Shown here: positions 18,717 to 27,126 of the stretch, piece after piece
Numbering within the stretch: the stretch's first letter is position 1
How the letters are laid out: every line of letters starts with the position of its first letter
From: Claveliimonas monacensis
GTDB taxonomy: Bacteria; Bacillota; Clostridia; Lachnospirales; Lachnospiraceae
Assembly (NCBI RefSeq): GCF_014982975.1
Contig: NZ_JADCKL010000001.1
Location: forward strand, 558,001-622,000
Direction: 5' to 3'
Length of the DNA: 64,000 nt
The notes under the pieces: model-generated
The model's database searches: none
Seen by the model: only the letters and a program-made list of their open reading frames with translations
Told to the model about the DNA's origin: nothing
Translations under genes and position numbers: made by a program

Positions 18717-19592
18717 TTATTTTGCCTGCTCTGCCTGGAACTTGTTGTACTCGTCCAGAGGCATTTTCTTTCCTACAAAGAGCTCGTAGTTGACAACGCC
18801 CTGCTGCTGGAGCATGCCCACGCCGCCGATGGCCTTGCATCCTGCCTCTTCAGCCTCCAGGATCATCTTTGTCTTCTCCGGATTGTAGACTGTGTCAGCT
18901 ACTACAAGGTCCTTGCGGAAAAGGGACTTGTCGATGAGCGTCACGTCATCGTAGGGCTTCATGCCCATGATGGTGGCATTGATCACGATGTCGCAGTCTT
19001 TTACAGCCTCTGCCAGCTTCTCCTTGTCGTCCAAGTCATCTACTGTGACAAGGCAGTCCGGGCATTTCTGCGCCAGTTTCTCTTTTGTTCCCTCTGCTCT
19101 TGCATAGAACTCGTCTTTGATATTAAAGATGTGCACCTCTTTTGCTCCGTCCAGGGCAAACTGCACCTGGATGGCTGTGGCAGCGCCGCCTGCTCCTAGG
19201 ATCACTGCCTTTTTGCCCTTCACGTCAAAACCATTGAGAGCCAGGTTGTTCACAAAGCCGATACCGTCTGTGATATGTCCTGTGATAACACCGTCATCAT
19301 TGACAAAGGTGTTGCAGGCACCGATGATCTCTGCCGCCGGTGACAGCTTGTCCACCAGCTCTGCAGCAATGTTCTTGCAGGGCATGGTGAAGTTTCCGCC
19401 CCGCATTTTGAAAAGGCGGATGGCCTCAAATACTTTCGGCATCTGCTCCACAGTCACGTCGAACGCCAGGTACGCGTAGTCCAGTCCGTCGTGCTGGAAG
19501 CTGAAGTTGTACATGGCCGGGGAACCAGAATGTCCCACCGGGCTTCCAAATAATGCCATCAGTCCTGTATGTCCAGAAATTCTTTTTTCCAT
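18717..19592 (-). CDS. aroE: second shikimate dehydrogenase family protein
   Basis: Start set at ATG 19592 (MEKRISG) with GAGGAGG upstream; about 291 residues. Shikimate-binding serines S22 and S24 (GHSGSP), catalytic K73 (NFTMPCK) and D109 are kept, as is the nucleotide loop GAGGAATA, but the usual asparagine of the NTD motif is isoleucine (GHITDGIG). It is a clear paralogue of the 9683 gene (shared ISGHTGLMALFGSPVGHS versus ITGHTELIGLMAYPIRHS). Its place between an MFS transporter and a flavin oxidoreductase argues for a catabolic polyol or quinate/shikimate oxidation role. Confidence 0.88.
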   Translation of the reverse strand: MEKRISGHTGLMALFGSPVGHSGSPAMYNFSFQHDGLDYAYLAFDVTVEQMPKVFEAIRLFKMRGGNFTMPCKNIAAELVDKLSPAAEIIGACNTFVNDDGVITGHITDGIGFVNNLALNGFDVKGKKAVILGAGGAATAIQVQFALDGAKEVHIFNIKDEFYARAEGTKEKLAQKCPDCLVTVDDLDDKEKLAEAVKDCDIVINATIMGMKPYDDVTLIDKSLFRKDLVVADTVYNPEKTKMILEAEEAGCKAIGGVGMLQQQGVVNYELFVGKKMPLDEYNKFQAEQAK

Positions 19593-19642
19593 GATCTTTT
19601 CCTCCTCAATCATTCTTGCACTGTGCCTCTGCCCTGCTCCGC

Positions 19643-21568
19643 TTAGATCTGGATCGCGGCTGCGTAGGCTTCTTTTGTGGCGTCCAGAGCTCTTCTTGCC
19701 CTTGTGGCGTCACCGATCACATAGACTTCCTGTCCAAGCTCTTCCAGCTGCTCGGCAAAAGGATTGTAGTTTCTGAATCCCATGGAAAGGACAACAGAGT
19801 CAAATCCTCTCACTTCATGCATGGTTCCGTCCGGGGACTCATATGCTACGCCGTCCTCATAGAACTTGCATACCTTTGCGTTTGTGATCTGTTTGATATC
19901 ATAATTCTTAAAGTCTTCCATAAGGAATACTCTGTGCTCGTGGATCACGTCAGCGCCCACTGTGTCGCGGAACTCGATGACTGTCACATCATGCTCCTGC
20001 TCTCCTAAGAAGGCAGCTGTCTCGCAGCCCACCATACCGCCGCCTACGACAAGGACTTTCTTGCCGGCAGCTCTCTTGCCGTCCAGCAGGTCGGAGCCGT
20101 GGATGATAGCCGGGTTGTCGATGCCCTCGATAGGAAGGATCAGTGTGCGGGAACCAGTTGACACGATCACTGCATCCGGTTTCTCTGCTTTCACAAAGTC
20201 CAGATCAACGGTTGTGTTTTTGTGGATCTTCACGCCGGCCTTCTCACATCTTACGATGTAGCTGCGGATCATGTTTGTGATGTCACCTTTTCCGGGCGGG
20301 TAAGCAGCCAGACGCATATTTCCGCCCAGTCTGTCTGTGCTCTCGTACAGAGACACATCATGTCCTCTCTCCGCTGCGATAAAAGCTGCGCACATGCCGG
20401 CCACACCGCCGCCGATGACCATGACTTTCTTGGATTTCTCAGCCTTTTTCAGGCCCTCTGCCTCATGGCCCAGGAAGGGGTTTACAAGACAGCAGATCGG
20501 CTCGCCTTTGTACATGTTTGCCACACATCCCTGGAGACATGCGATACAGGGGAACATATCCTCCAGCTTATCGTTCATGGCCTTCTCAGGCATGCGGGGA
20601 TCTGCCAGTGACTGGCGTCCGAAAGCCACCAGGTCCGCACGTCCTTCTCTTACCATCAGCTCTGCGAAATATGGCTCTGTGTAGCGTCCCACTGTGATGA
20701 CCGGGATGGACACAGCCTTTTTGATCTCTGTCACAAGATCAGCGGAAAATCCTGCATGTACAGCTGTTGGAGCCCACATATACTCGTCTTTGATATGCAC
20801 GGCACGGGATACATGAAGTCCCTCCACGCCACAGTCTTCCAGATATGCTGCGATGGCTGCGCTGTCGTGTACGTCATCTCCGCCTTCCACTTCGTCGGAG
20901 CTGTTGATGCGGGCCAGGATGGCAACTTTGCCGCCCACTCTTCTCTTTACTTCCTCCACGATCAGACGCGGGAAGCGCATCCTGTTCTCAAAGTTTCCGC
21001 CGAATTCATCGGTACGCTTGTTGGTTCTCGGGGAAATGAAAGAATTCACAAGGTAGCCGTGAGCCATATGGATCTCCACCGCGTCGGCTCCGCCCTTCAT
21101 GGCGCGCTCAGCGGCATCGCCGTAGCCTTTTACCAGCTCATATACTGTCTCTGTCGGCACCTCCACCGGTGTGTCCTTTCCATATACAGAAGGGATGGCA
21201 GAAGCTGCCACGATCGGTGCGCCTGCGTTCACCGCATTTCCCTCCGGGCCTGCGTTCTGCAGCTGGATGGAGACCTTTGCCCCCTCAGCGTGACAGGCAT
21301 CTGTGATCTTCTTCAGGCTCTCAATGCTGTTGTCGTCATAGAGGCAGGGCTTTCTCGGTCCGCCTTTTGCGTTGTTGTGTACAACCGTCGCCTCAATGGT
21401 GATCAGTCCGAACTGTCCTTTTGCCCTCTCTGCGTAGTAGGCAACAGACTGGTCGCTCCATGTTCCGTCTGTGTTGGCAAAGTTATTGCCCATGGGCGGA
21501 ACAACAAAGCGGTTTTTTACTGTCATAGGTCCAACCTGGATCGGGGAGAACATTGTCCTAAATTTCAT
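19643..21568 (-). CDS. NADH:flavin oxidoreductase, 2,4-dienoyl-CoA reductase / BaiCD-like family
   Basis: Start set at ATG 21568 (MKFRTMF). About 641 residues in the usual order: an Old Yellow Enzyme-type FMN barrel (to about 370) with the HMAHGYLVNSFISPRTNKRTD signature split around the active-site tyrosine/histidine region, a 4Fe-4S cysteine set C-x2-C-x3-C-x11-C (CIACLQGC...CC), and a C-terminal FAD/NAD(P) domain with two dinucleotide loops (GGGVAGMCAA, GGGMVGCETA). Such enzymes reduce activated C=C bonds. It lies in the operon with shikimate dehydrogenase, so a reduction step on a dehydrated cyclohexene carboxylate is plausible but unproven. Confidence 0.9.
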   Translation of the reverse strand: MKFRTMFSPIQVGPMTVKNRFVVPPMGNNFANTDGTWSDQSVAYYAERAKGQFGLITIEATVVHNNAKGGPRKPCLYDDNSIESLKKITDACHAEGAKVSIQLQNAGPEGNAVNAGAPIVAASAIPSVYGKDTPVEVPTETVYELVKGYGDAAERAMKGGADAVEIHMAHGYLVNSFISPRTNKRTDEFGGNFENRMRFPRLIVEEVKRRVGGKVAILARINSSDEVEGGDDVHDSAAIAAYLEDCGVEGLHVSRAVHIKDEYMWAPTAVHAGFSADLVTEIKKAVSIPVITVGRYTEPYFAELMVREGRADLVAFGRQSLADPRMPEKAMNDKLEDMFPCIACLQGCVANMYKGEPICCLVNPFLGHEAEGLKKAEKSKKVMVIGGGVAGMCAAFIAAERGHDVSLYESTDRLGGNMRLAAYPPGKGDITNMIRSYIVRCEKAGVKIHKNTTVDLDFVKAEKPDAVIVSTGSRTLILPIEGIDNPAIIHGSDLLDGKRAAGKKVLVVGGGMVGCETAAFLGEQEHDVTVIEFRDTVGADVIHEHRVFLMEDFKNYDIKQITNAKVCKFYEDGVAYESPDGTMHEVRGFDSVVLSMGFRNYNPFAEQLEELGQEVYVIGDATRARRALDATKEAYAAAIQI

Positions 21569-21769
21569 AATTTTTTTCCTCACTCTCAACTATTCATATA
21601 TTCACTTACGGTTATTCTGACAGGTTTTTATCATTCCCGTCACTTTTTTAACACTCTTTGGCTGCGCACATCGGACTTATCTCTCCGATCATACGTAACC
21701 TCGAAATCGTGCCGCGCAAGTCAAAAAGATAAGTCCGAATGTCTGCGTTACTGTTTTCTTTTATTCTTC

Positions 21770-22609
21770 TTAGTCCTCAACCATTTCCGGCCATGCTTCT
21801 TTTAACACTTTTTCTGTGTTTTCATATGTATAAGCAGCAGCCTCTTTCAATCCTCTTGAAAGGATCTCATCAGAGATGACTTCCACACCGATAACCTTCG
21901 GGTCAACCCCGGCATCCTTGATCATCTTCACGAAACCAGCTGTGTCTTTCGCACCTGTTCCGGGAGCGAGACGGTCATGCATGGACTCATCTCTCAGGAT
22001 GGATTTTGCATACGGTCTGTCATAGGCATCGTTGATCTGGATGGAGATGACTTTCTTCGCCATCTCCTCTGTCAGGATGTCGTATGGCTGATCTGCTCTT
22101 ACCCAGTGCCATGTATCCAGGATCATGTATGCGTTCTCAGCGCCGGAGGCTTTCACTACATCCCATGCTTTTTTCAGATCCGGGATTCCGCTGTAGGGCA
22201 TTGGCTCTACGCCGATGATCCGCTTGCCGGCTCTGTGGCAGAGCTCTTTTAATTTCTGTGCTGTGTGCTCAACAGAGTAGTTTTCCATCAGTCCGCAGTT
22301 GATGTGGTTCACGCCGAACAGGTCGCACATATGGAAGCACATCTGCTCTTTGTATTTCTGTTCGTAGGAGCGGTTGTCCTCTGCCCACTGCACAATATAC
22401 TCAACCTCTGTCACCTTCATGCCGTGCTTGTCAAGGATTGCCAGAATGTCCTCATCATAGAGTCCCTCGTTCAGCGCATCCACGTATGTCTCTGCGCGAA
22501 GGCCGATACCCTCGTATCCTGCTTCTTTTGCAGCGATCACACGATCCTCAAATTTGCACTGGTCGCCTAATGTCCATGAGCTGACTGTGATTGGATTTTT
22601 CTTTGACAT
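21770..22609 (-). CDS. TIM-barrel sugar phosphate isomerase/epimerase family protein, candidate 3-dehydroshikimate dehydratase
   Basis: 279 residues of the xylose-isomerase-like barrel family. Four metal-ligand positions are visible: Glu in GVEPMP, Asp in ILDTWHW, Gln in SIQINDA and Glu in GVEVISDE. The Glu-Asp-Gln-Glu set is the pattern known for QuiC-type 3-dehydroshikimate dehydratases, which aromatise 3-dehydroshikimate to protocatechuate; related epimerases share it, so the call is tentative. It is the first gene of the operon, with a promoter at 22692-22720 and a divergent LysR gene. AAGGAG precedes the ATG. Confidence 0.75.
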   Translation of the reverse strand: MSKKNPITVSSWTLGDQCKFEDRVIAAKEAGYEGIGLRAETYVDALNEGLYDEDILAILDKHGMKVTEVEYIVQWAEDNRSYEQKYKEQMCFHMCDLFGVNHINCGLMENYSVEHTAQKLKELCHRAGKRIIGVEPMPYSGIPDLKKAWDVVKASGAENAYMILDTWHWVRADQPYDILTEEMAKKVISIQINDAYDRPYAKSILRDESMHDRLAPGTGAKDTAGFVKMIKDAGVDPKVIGVEVISDEILSRGLKEAAAYTYENTEKVLKEAWPEMVED

Positions 22610-22691
22610 AGTTTTTTCTCCTTCCGTTGTTAAAATTGAACACTTCTCTTACTTTTTCTTCGTTCAATCTTGTGATATTTACTATGCCTTT

Positions 22692-22720
22692 ATTATATTC
22701 TATTGTTAAAATAAAAACAA
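22692..22720 (-). promoter_or_regulatory. promoter of the TIM barrel - flavoenzyme - dehydrogenase - MFS operon
   Basis: TTGTTT, 17 bases, TATAAT on the minus strand. The 193-base gap to the LysR gene also holds two direct copies of ATTCATA (near 22721 and 22740) and AT-rich dyads, where a LysR protein would be expected to bind. Confidence 0.55.
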
Positions 22721-22802
22721 ATTCATAATGTAGCACGAATTCATAGAAACTATTTATGGTTTGTGATAAAATATATCTAATATATACACAGGAGGAACCC
22801 TG

Positions 22803-23690
22803 ATGAACCTATATCATTTACGGTATTTCGTGACACTTGCTCATCTGGAGCACTATACAAAGGCAGCGGAGCTGCTGTCTATCACCCAGCCCAGCCTCAG
22901 CCATGCCATCTCGTCTCTGGAAAGCGAGCTGGGCGTAAAACTGTTTGAAAAGGAGGGGCGCAATATCGTCCTGACCAAATGCGGACAGGCTTTTCTCGAG
23001 GACGTGGAGCAGTCTCTGAGCATTCTGGACTCCAGTGTGAACAAGCTGCAGATGACAGGCAGCGGCGAGGGGCAGATCGACATCGCCGTCCTGCGCACTC
23101 TGAGCACACATCTTGTCCCCGGCCTGGTGCGGGACTATATTAAGGAACATCCCAAGCAGAACATTGATTTCCGCTTTCACAACTCCACCGGACTTACACC
23201 GGACATGATCGAGGGGCTCAAAAGCCGGAAGTACGATATTGCCTTCTGCTCCAAAATGGAAAATGAGCCGGCTATTGAATTCATTCCCGTGTCCAAGCAG
23301 GAACTGGTACTGATCGTCCCCAACGGTCATCCGCTGTGCACCCGGGACGAGATCGACCTGGCTGACACGCTGCCCTATCCCCATATCGGTTTTTCCCGGC
23401 GAAGCGGTCTGCGCCCCATCATTGACAAGCTGTTCAAGGAGTGCAAAGGCCAGCCCCAGTATACCTACGAGGTGGAGGAGGACCAGGCTGTGGCAGGTCT
23501 TGTGTCCGCCGGCTTCGGCATCGCTGTGGTGCCCCACATGGCTCTCCTTGCCTACATGCCGGTGCAGATCATCCGCATCGTCAATCCCACCTGGGAGCGG
23601 ATGTTCTACATGTGCACCCTGAAGGACGTGTACCAGGCGCCCGCCATCAACGACTTCAAAGAATTTGTAAAACGCCACGCAACTGTTTAA
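22803..23690 (+). CDS. LysR-family transcriptional regulator
   Basis: 295 residues. The N-terminal winged helix is typical (YFVTLAHLEHYTKAAELLSITQPSLS), followed by a periplasmic-binding-protein-like effector domain. AGGAGG lies seven bases before the ATG. It is divergent from the four-gene operon to its left with a 193-base shared promoter region, the classic layout for a LysR activator that responds to a pathway substrate or intermediate. The effector is not known; a hydroaromatic acid is the simplest hypothesis. Confidence 0.92.
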   Translation: MNLYHLRYFVTLAHLEHYTKAAELLSITQPSLSHAISSLESELGVKLFEKEGRNIVLTKCGQAFLEDVEQSLSILDSSVNKLQMTGSGEGQIDIAVLRTLSTHLVPGLVRDYIKEHPKQNIDFRFHNSTGLTPDMIEGLKSRKYDIAFCSKMENEPAIEFIPVSKQELVLIVPNGHPLCTRDEIDLADTLPYPHIGFSRRSGLRPIIDKLFKECKGQPQYTYEVEEDQAVAGLVSAGFGIAVVPHMALLAYMPVQIIRIVNPTWERMFYMCTLKDVYQAPAINDFKEFVKRHATV

Positions 23691-23692
23691 TA

Positions 23693-23970
23693 GGGGACGT
23701 AATCCTTTTAAAAAGTATTACGTCCGAAATCACTTTAACTGGTGTGTAATTGTGCAAACCCACAACTATCTTTTTACACATTTCCCATAAAAAGTGATGA
23801 TTTATCTGTCAAAAAAGCGAGAGCCTCTTCCGTAAAACACGGGAGAAACTCTCGCTTTTTCTTTTATGATCCGTCAAACGAAACCAAACACTGCATTGGT
23901 TCATCTGACACAATTACACACCAGTTGGTTTAAATCCGGACGTAACACTTTTAAAGAATATTACGTCCCC
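23693..23970. repeat. palindromic REP-like element with ~60-bp terminal inverted repeats
   Basis: A 278-base intergenic element between convergent LysR and gpsA genes. Each end is itself a hairpin (GGGGACGTAAT...ATTACGTCC), and the two ends are inverted copies of each other: GGGGACGTAAT, TTTTAAAA and TTACGTCC recur in mirror order, followed inward by ACTGGTGTGTAATTGTG on the left and CACAATTACACACCAGT on the right. The middle has a terminator hairpin. No transposase is encoded, so it looks non-autonomous, like a paired REP (REPIN) or MITE. It occupies the whole gap between the two genes. Confidence 0.75.
23811..23865. terminator. bidirectional terminator inside the REP-like element
   Basis: AAAAAAGCGAGAG pairs with CTCTCGCTTTTT, with an inner stem TCTTCCGT/ACGGGAGA; A- and T-runs flank both sides, so it can serve both converging genes. 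Confidence 0.75.
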
Positions 23971-23972
23971 AT

Positions 23973-24983
23973 CTAACTCCAGGGTTTTGCGTTATGCTCT
24001 GCCTTGCCTTTGCGCATCATCAGATCGTACACGGCTTCTTTTGCATCCTTATCTTCAAAGAGGATGGCATTGACCTGCTCGATAATGGGAAGGTCCACAC
24101 CGTATTTCTTTCCGAGGGCTACAGCGGCCTTTGTGGAGTAAACGCCCTCCACCACCATCTTCACCTCATCCATGGCCTCCTGCATGGTCTTGCCCTGCCC
24201 CATCAGGTAGCCGGCCTTCCGGTTCCGGCTGTGGACACTGGCGCAGGTCACGATCAGGTCGCCGATGCCGGTAAGTCCCATAAAGCTCTCCAGGGCTCCG
24301 CCCATCTTGACACCCAGGCGTGCGATCTCGTGGATCCCCCTTGTGATGAGGGCTGCCTTTGTGTTGTCCCCGTATCCCAGTCCGTCGGCCATACCTGCAG
24401 CCAGAGCGATGACATTTTTCAGGGAACCGCCCAGCTCAATGCCCAGGATATCCGGGCTTGTATAGACGCGGAACACCTCGTTCATAAACATCTCCTGGAG
24501 GTACTCTGCGGTCTCCTTTGTCTTTGCGCCCACAACCACACTTGTGGGGATCTGCCGTCCCACTTCCTCCGCATGGCTGGGTCCGGACAGGACAGCCACA
24601 TTGGCCTGAGGAATCTCCTCCTCGATCTGCTCGGAGAGGGTCATCAGCGTGGACTCCTCAATCCCCTTTGCCACATTCACGAGAATCTGCCCCTCTTTTA
24701 CATAGGGACACATGTTTCTGGCTGTGCTTCTCGTAAAAGTAGAAGGCACTGCCAGGACGACAAAATCCTTGTCCGTCACAGTCTTCTCCATGTCTGTGGT
24801 AAACTCCATATCCTTCGGGATCTTCACCCCAGGCAGCTTGCTCTTGTGCTCCCTCTCTCTGGAGAGCATCTCCACTTCCTCCTCATTGATGGACCAGACG
24901 ATCACCTCATGCCCATTCTTGTGGAGAAGAAGCGACAGGGCTGTCCCCCAGCTTCCGGCTCCCATAATCCCAACTTTTGCCAT
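23973..24983 (-). CDS. gpsA: glycerol-3-phosphate dehydrogenase [NAD(P)+]
   Basis: 336 residues. It reduces dihydroxyacetone phosphate to sn-glycerol 3-phosphate for phospholipid synthesis. N-terminal nucleotide loop GAGSWGTAL; catalytic lysine regions NVAKGIE and GGSLKNVIALAAG; substrate motif NTKAALITRG. AAGGAGG precedes the ATG. It follows plsY, which uses its product, in the operon DUF512-der-plsY-gpsA. Its stop codon abuts the REP-like element. Confidence 0.96.
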   Translation of the reverse strand: MAKVGIMGAGSWGTALSLLLHKNGHEVIVWSINEEEVEMLSREREHKSKLPGVKIPKDMEFTTDMEKTVTDKDFVVLAVPSTFTRSTARNMCPYVKEGQILVNVAKGIEESTLMTLSEQIEEEIPQANVAVLSGPSHAEEVGRQIPTSVVVGAKTKETAEYLQEMFMNEVFRVYTSPDILGIELGGSLKNVIALAAGMADGLGYGDNTKAALITRGIHEIARLGVKMGGALESFMGLTGIGDLIVTCASVHSRNRKAGYLMGQGKTMQEAMDEVKMVVEGVYSTKAAVALGKKYGVDLPIIEQVNAILFEDKDAKEAVYDLMMRKGKAEHNAKPWS

Positions 24984-25082
24984 AATCTTCCTCCTTCCCG
25001 GCCCGCCTGCATATCCTGACGGGGCAGGGCCGCATACTCTGTTTATAAAGACGGTTCACTGGACCGTTCTATTCGCTCGCTA

Positions 25083-25730
25083 TTATTTGCTCCTGCCCAC
25101 ACTCAGCTTGTTCTCTGTGCCGTTCATCAGGCGTCCGATGTTAGCTTTGTGCTTGTAAAATGCTGAGACAACCACAAGCGCCGCCAGCACGTACATTTCC
25201 GTCAGATGACTGCCGTCCACATGGAAACCTCCCATCTGCCCGTACACGACCACGCAGATAAAATATGTAACCACAACCACGAGGGACCCCACGGATACAT
25301 ACTTGGTGGCTGCCACGCTGATGAGAAATACAGCCAGGCAGATCAGCATGATCCAGATATTCCATGTAGTGATGATAATGCCGGCAGTGACCGCAATGCC
25401 CTTTCCGCCCTTAAACTTCATATAAAACGGATAATTGTGTCCCAGGATAGCTCCCAGGCCTGCATACTGGGAGAGGACCGGCATGATATCGCCGTGCGCT
25501 CCTCCGAAGATCAGTCGCACGACAAGAACAGCGAACACGCATTTGAGGCAGTCTCCAAGGAGAGTAATGACACCCGCCTTCCAACCCATCGTGCGCAGAG
25601 CGTTGGTCGTTCCCGCATTTCCGCTCCCCTTTGTGCGGATGTCAATATGCTGCGTCTTTCCGTACAGATATCCTGTCTGGATCAGCCCGAAAGCATATCC
25701 GATGGCCAGACAAATAACTCGTTCTAACAT
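25083..25730 (-). CDS. plsY: acyl-phosphate:glycerol-3-phosphate acyltransferase
   Basis: 215 residues with about six membrane helices. The three PlsY motifs are present: GSGNAGTTNALR, the GHNYPFYMKFKGGKG phosphate loop, and a weaker third motif near the C-terminal helices. It acylates glycerol 3-phosphate in the membrane, the first step of phospholipid synthesis. It starts three bases after der and lies 99 bases before gpsA, whose product it consumes; that gap has a small ACGGT/ACCGT hairpin. Confidence 0.95.
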   Translation of the reverse strand: MLERVICLAIGYAFGLIQTGYLYGKTQHIDIRTKGSGNAGTTNALRTMGWKAGVITLLGDCLKCVFAVLVVRLIFGGAHGDIMPVLSQYAGLGAILGHNYPFYMKFKGGKGIAVTAGIIITTWNIWIMLICLAVFLISVAATKYVSVGSLVVVVTYFICVVVYGQMGGFHVDGSHLTEMYVLAALVVVSAFYKHKANIGRLMNGTENKLSVGRSK

Positions 25731-25732
25731 GA

Positions 25733-27061
25733 TTACTGCTCCTTCTCCTTCCGCTGGCGGATAAAGAATTTAAGAGACGTCCCCTTAAATCCAAAGGCCT
25801 CCCGGATTTTATTTTCCAGATACCTGGTATATGAAAAATGCATCAGCTCTTTATCATTGACAAAAATGACAAAGCTGGGCGGCTTCACCGCCACCTGAGT
25901 GATATAGAAAAGCTTCAGTCTCTTTCCCTTGTCTGAAGGCGGCTGCTGCATGGCCACAGCCTCCATCATGATCTCATTGAGAACGCCCGTGGCCACCCGG
26001 AGGTTCTGGTTCTGGATCACCATATCGATCTTCTCAAACAGCTTGTGAAGTCTCTGGCCGCTCTTGGCGGACACATACATGATCTCTGCGTAGGGCATGA
26101 AAGAGAGAACCTGGCGCACCTTGTTCTCGTACTCCCGCATGGTCTTGTCGTTTTTCTCGATGGCATCCCACTTGTTCACCACAATAATGATGCCCTTTCC
26201 TCTCTCGTGGGCAATGCCTGCGATCTTGGCATCCTGCTCTGTGACTCCTTCTGTGGCGTCAATGACGACCAGCACCACATCCGCCCTCTCCACAGCTGTC
26301 ACTGTACGGATGATACTGTACCGCTCCAGCTCCTCCTTGATCTTGTTCTTCCGGCGAAGGCCCGCTGTGTCGATAAACACATACTCTTTTCCGTCATGGA
26401 CCACCTCTGTGTCAATGGCATCCCGGGTGGTTCCGGCAATATCGGACACGATCACTCTCTGCTCGCCCAGAAGCTTATTGATAATGGAAGACTTGCCTAC
26501 ATTGGGCTTGCCTACAATGGCCACCCTGGGCCGCTCGTCCTCCTCCTCTTCCCCTGCGTGTTCCGGGAAATGAGCGATCAGGGCATCCAGCATATCTCCC
26601 AGTCCAAGCCTGGAAGATGCAGAAATCGGAATGGGATCCCCGATCCCCAGATTATAGAACTCATAAACATCTGCCATGAACTTATCAAAATTGTCTACTT
26701 TATTTACTACAAGAAGCACCGGCTTGCCGGACCGCCGCAGCATATCCGCCACCTTGGCATCCGCGTCCTGAAGTCCCTGGCGCACATCCGTCAGGAAAAG
26801 AATGACATCCGCTGTATCTATGGCAATCTGCGCCTGCTCCCGCATCTGGGAGAGGATCACATCTTTGCTCTCCGGCTCGATCCCTCCGGTGTCGATCAGC
26901 GTAAATTCACGGTCCAGCCATGACACCTCCGCATAGATGCGGTCCCTTGTCACGCCCGGCGTGTCTTTTACGATGGAGATCTTCTCACCGGCCAGCACAT
27001 TAAATAAAGTGGATTTTCCCACGTTTGGCCGCCCCACGACGGCTACTACTGGTTTGCTCAT
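25733..27061 (-). CDS. der: ribosome assembly GTPase Der (EngA)
   Basis: 442 residues. Two tandem GTPase domains, each with a P-loop ([12 protein letters not shown] and [12 protein letters not shown]), G3 (DTGG, DTAG) and G4 (NKVD, NKWD), then the C-terminal KH-like domain. Der is required for 50S subunit maturation. AAGGAG precedes the ATG. Complete, with no unusual feature; the second gene of the DUF512-der-plsY-gpsA operon. Confidence 0.97.
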   Translation of the reverse strand: MSKPVVAVVGRPNVGKSTLFNVLAGEKISIVKDTPGVTRDRIYAEVSWLDREFTLIDTGGIEPESKDVILSQMREQAQIAIDTADVILFLTDVRQGLQDADAKVADMLRRSGKPVLLVVNKVDNFDKFMADVYEFYNLGIGDPIPISASSRLGLGDMLDALIAHFPEHAGEEEEDERPRVAIVGKPNVGKSSIINKLLGEQRVIVSDIAGTTRDAIDTEVVHDGKEYVFIDTAGLRRKNKIKEELERYSIIRTVTAVERADVVLVVIDATEGVTEQDAKIAGIAHERGKGIIIVVNKWDAIEKNDKTMREYENKVRQVLSFMPYAEIMYVSAKSGQRLHKLFEKIDMVIQNQNLRVATGVLNEIMMEAVAMQQPPSDKGKRLKLFYITQVAVKPPSFVIFVNDKELMHFSYTRYLENKIREAFGFKGTSLKFFIRQRKEKEQ

Positions 27062-27126
27062 ATTGCTCTCCTTCTCAAATTACTGACATTTTATCTCTCG
27101 CCCGGCCTCTGACTGACCGGATCTTT

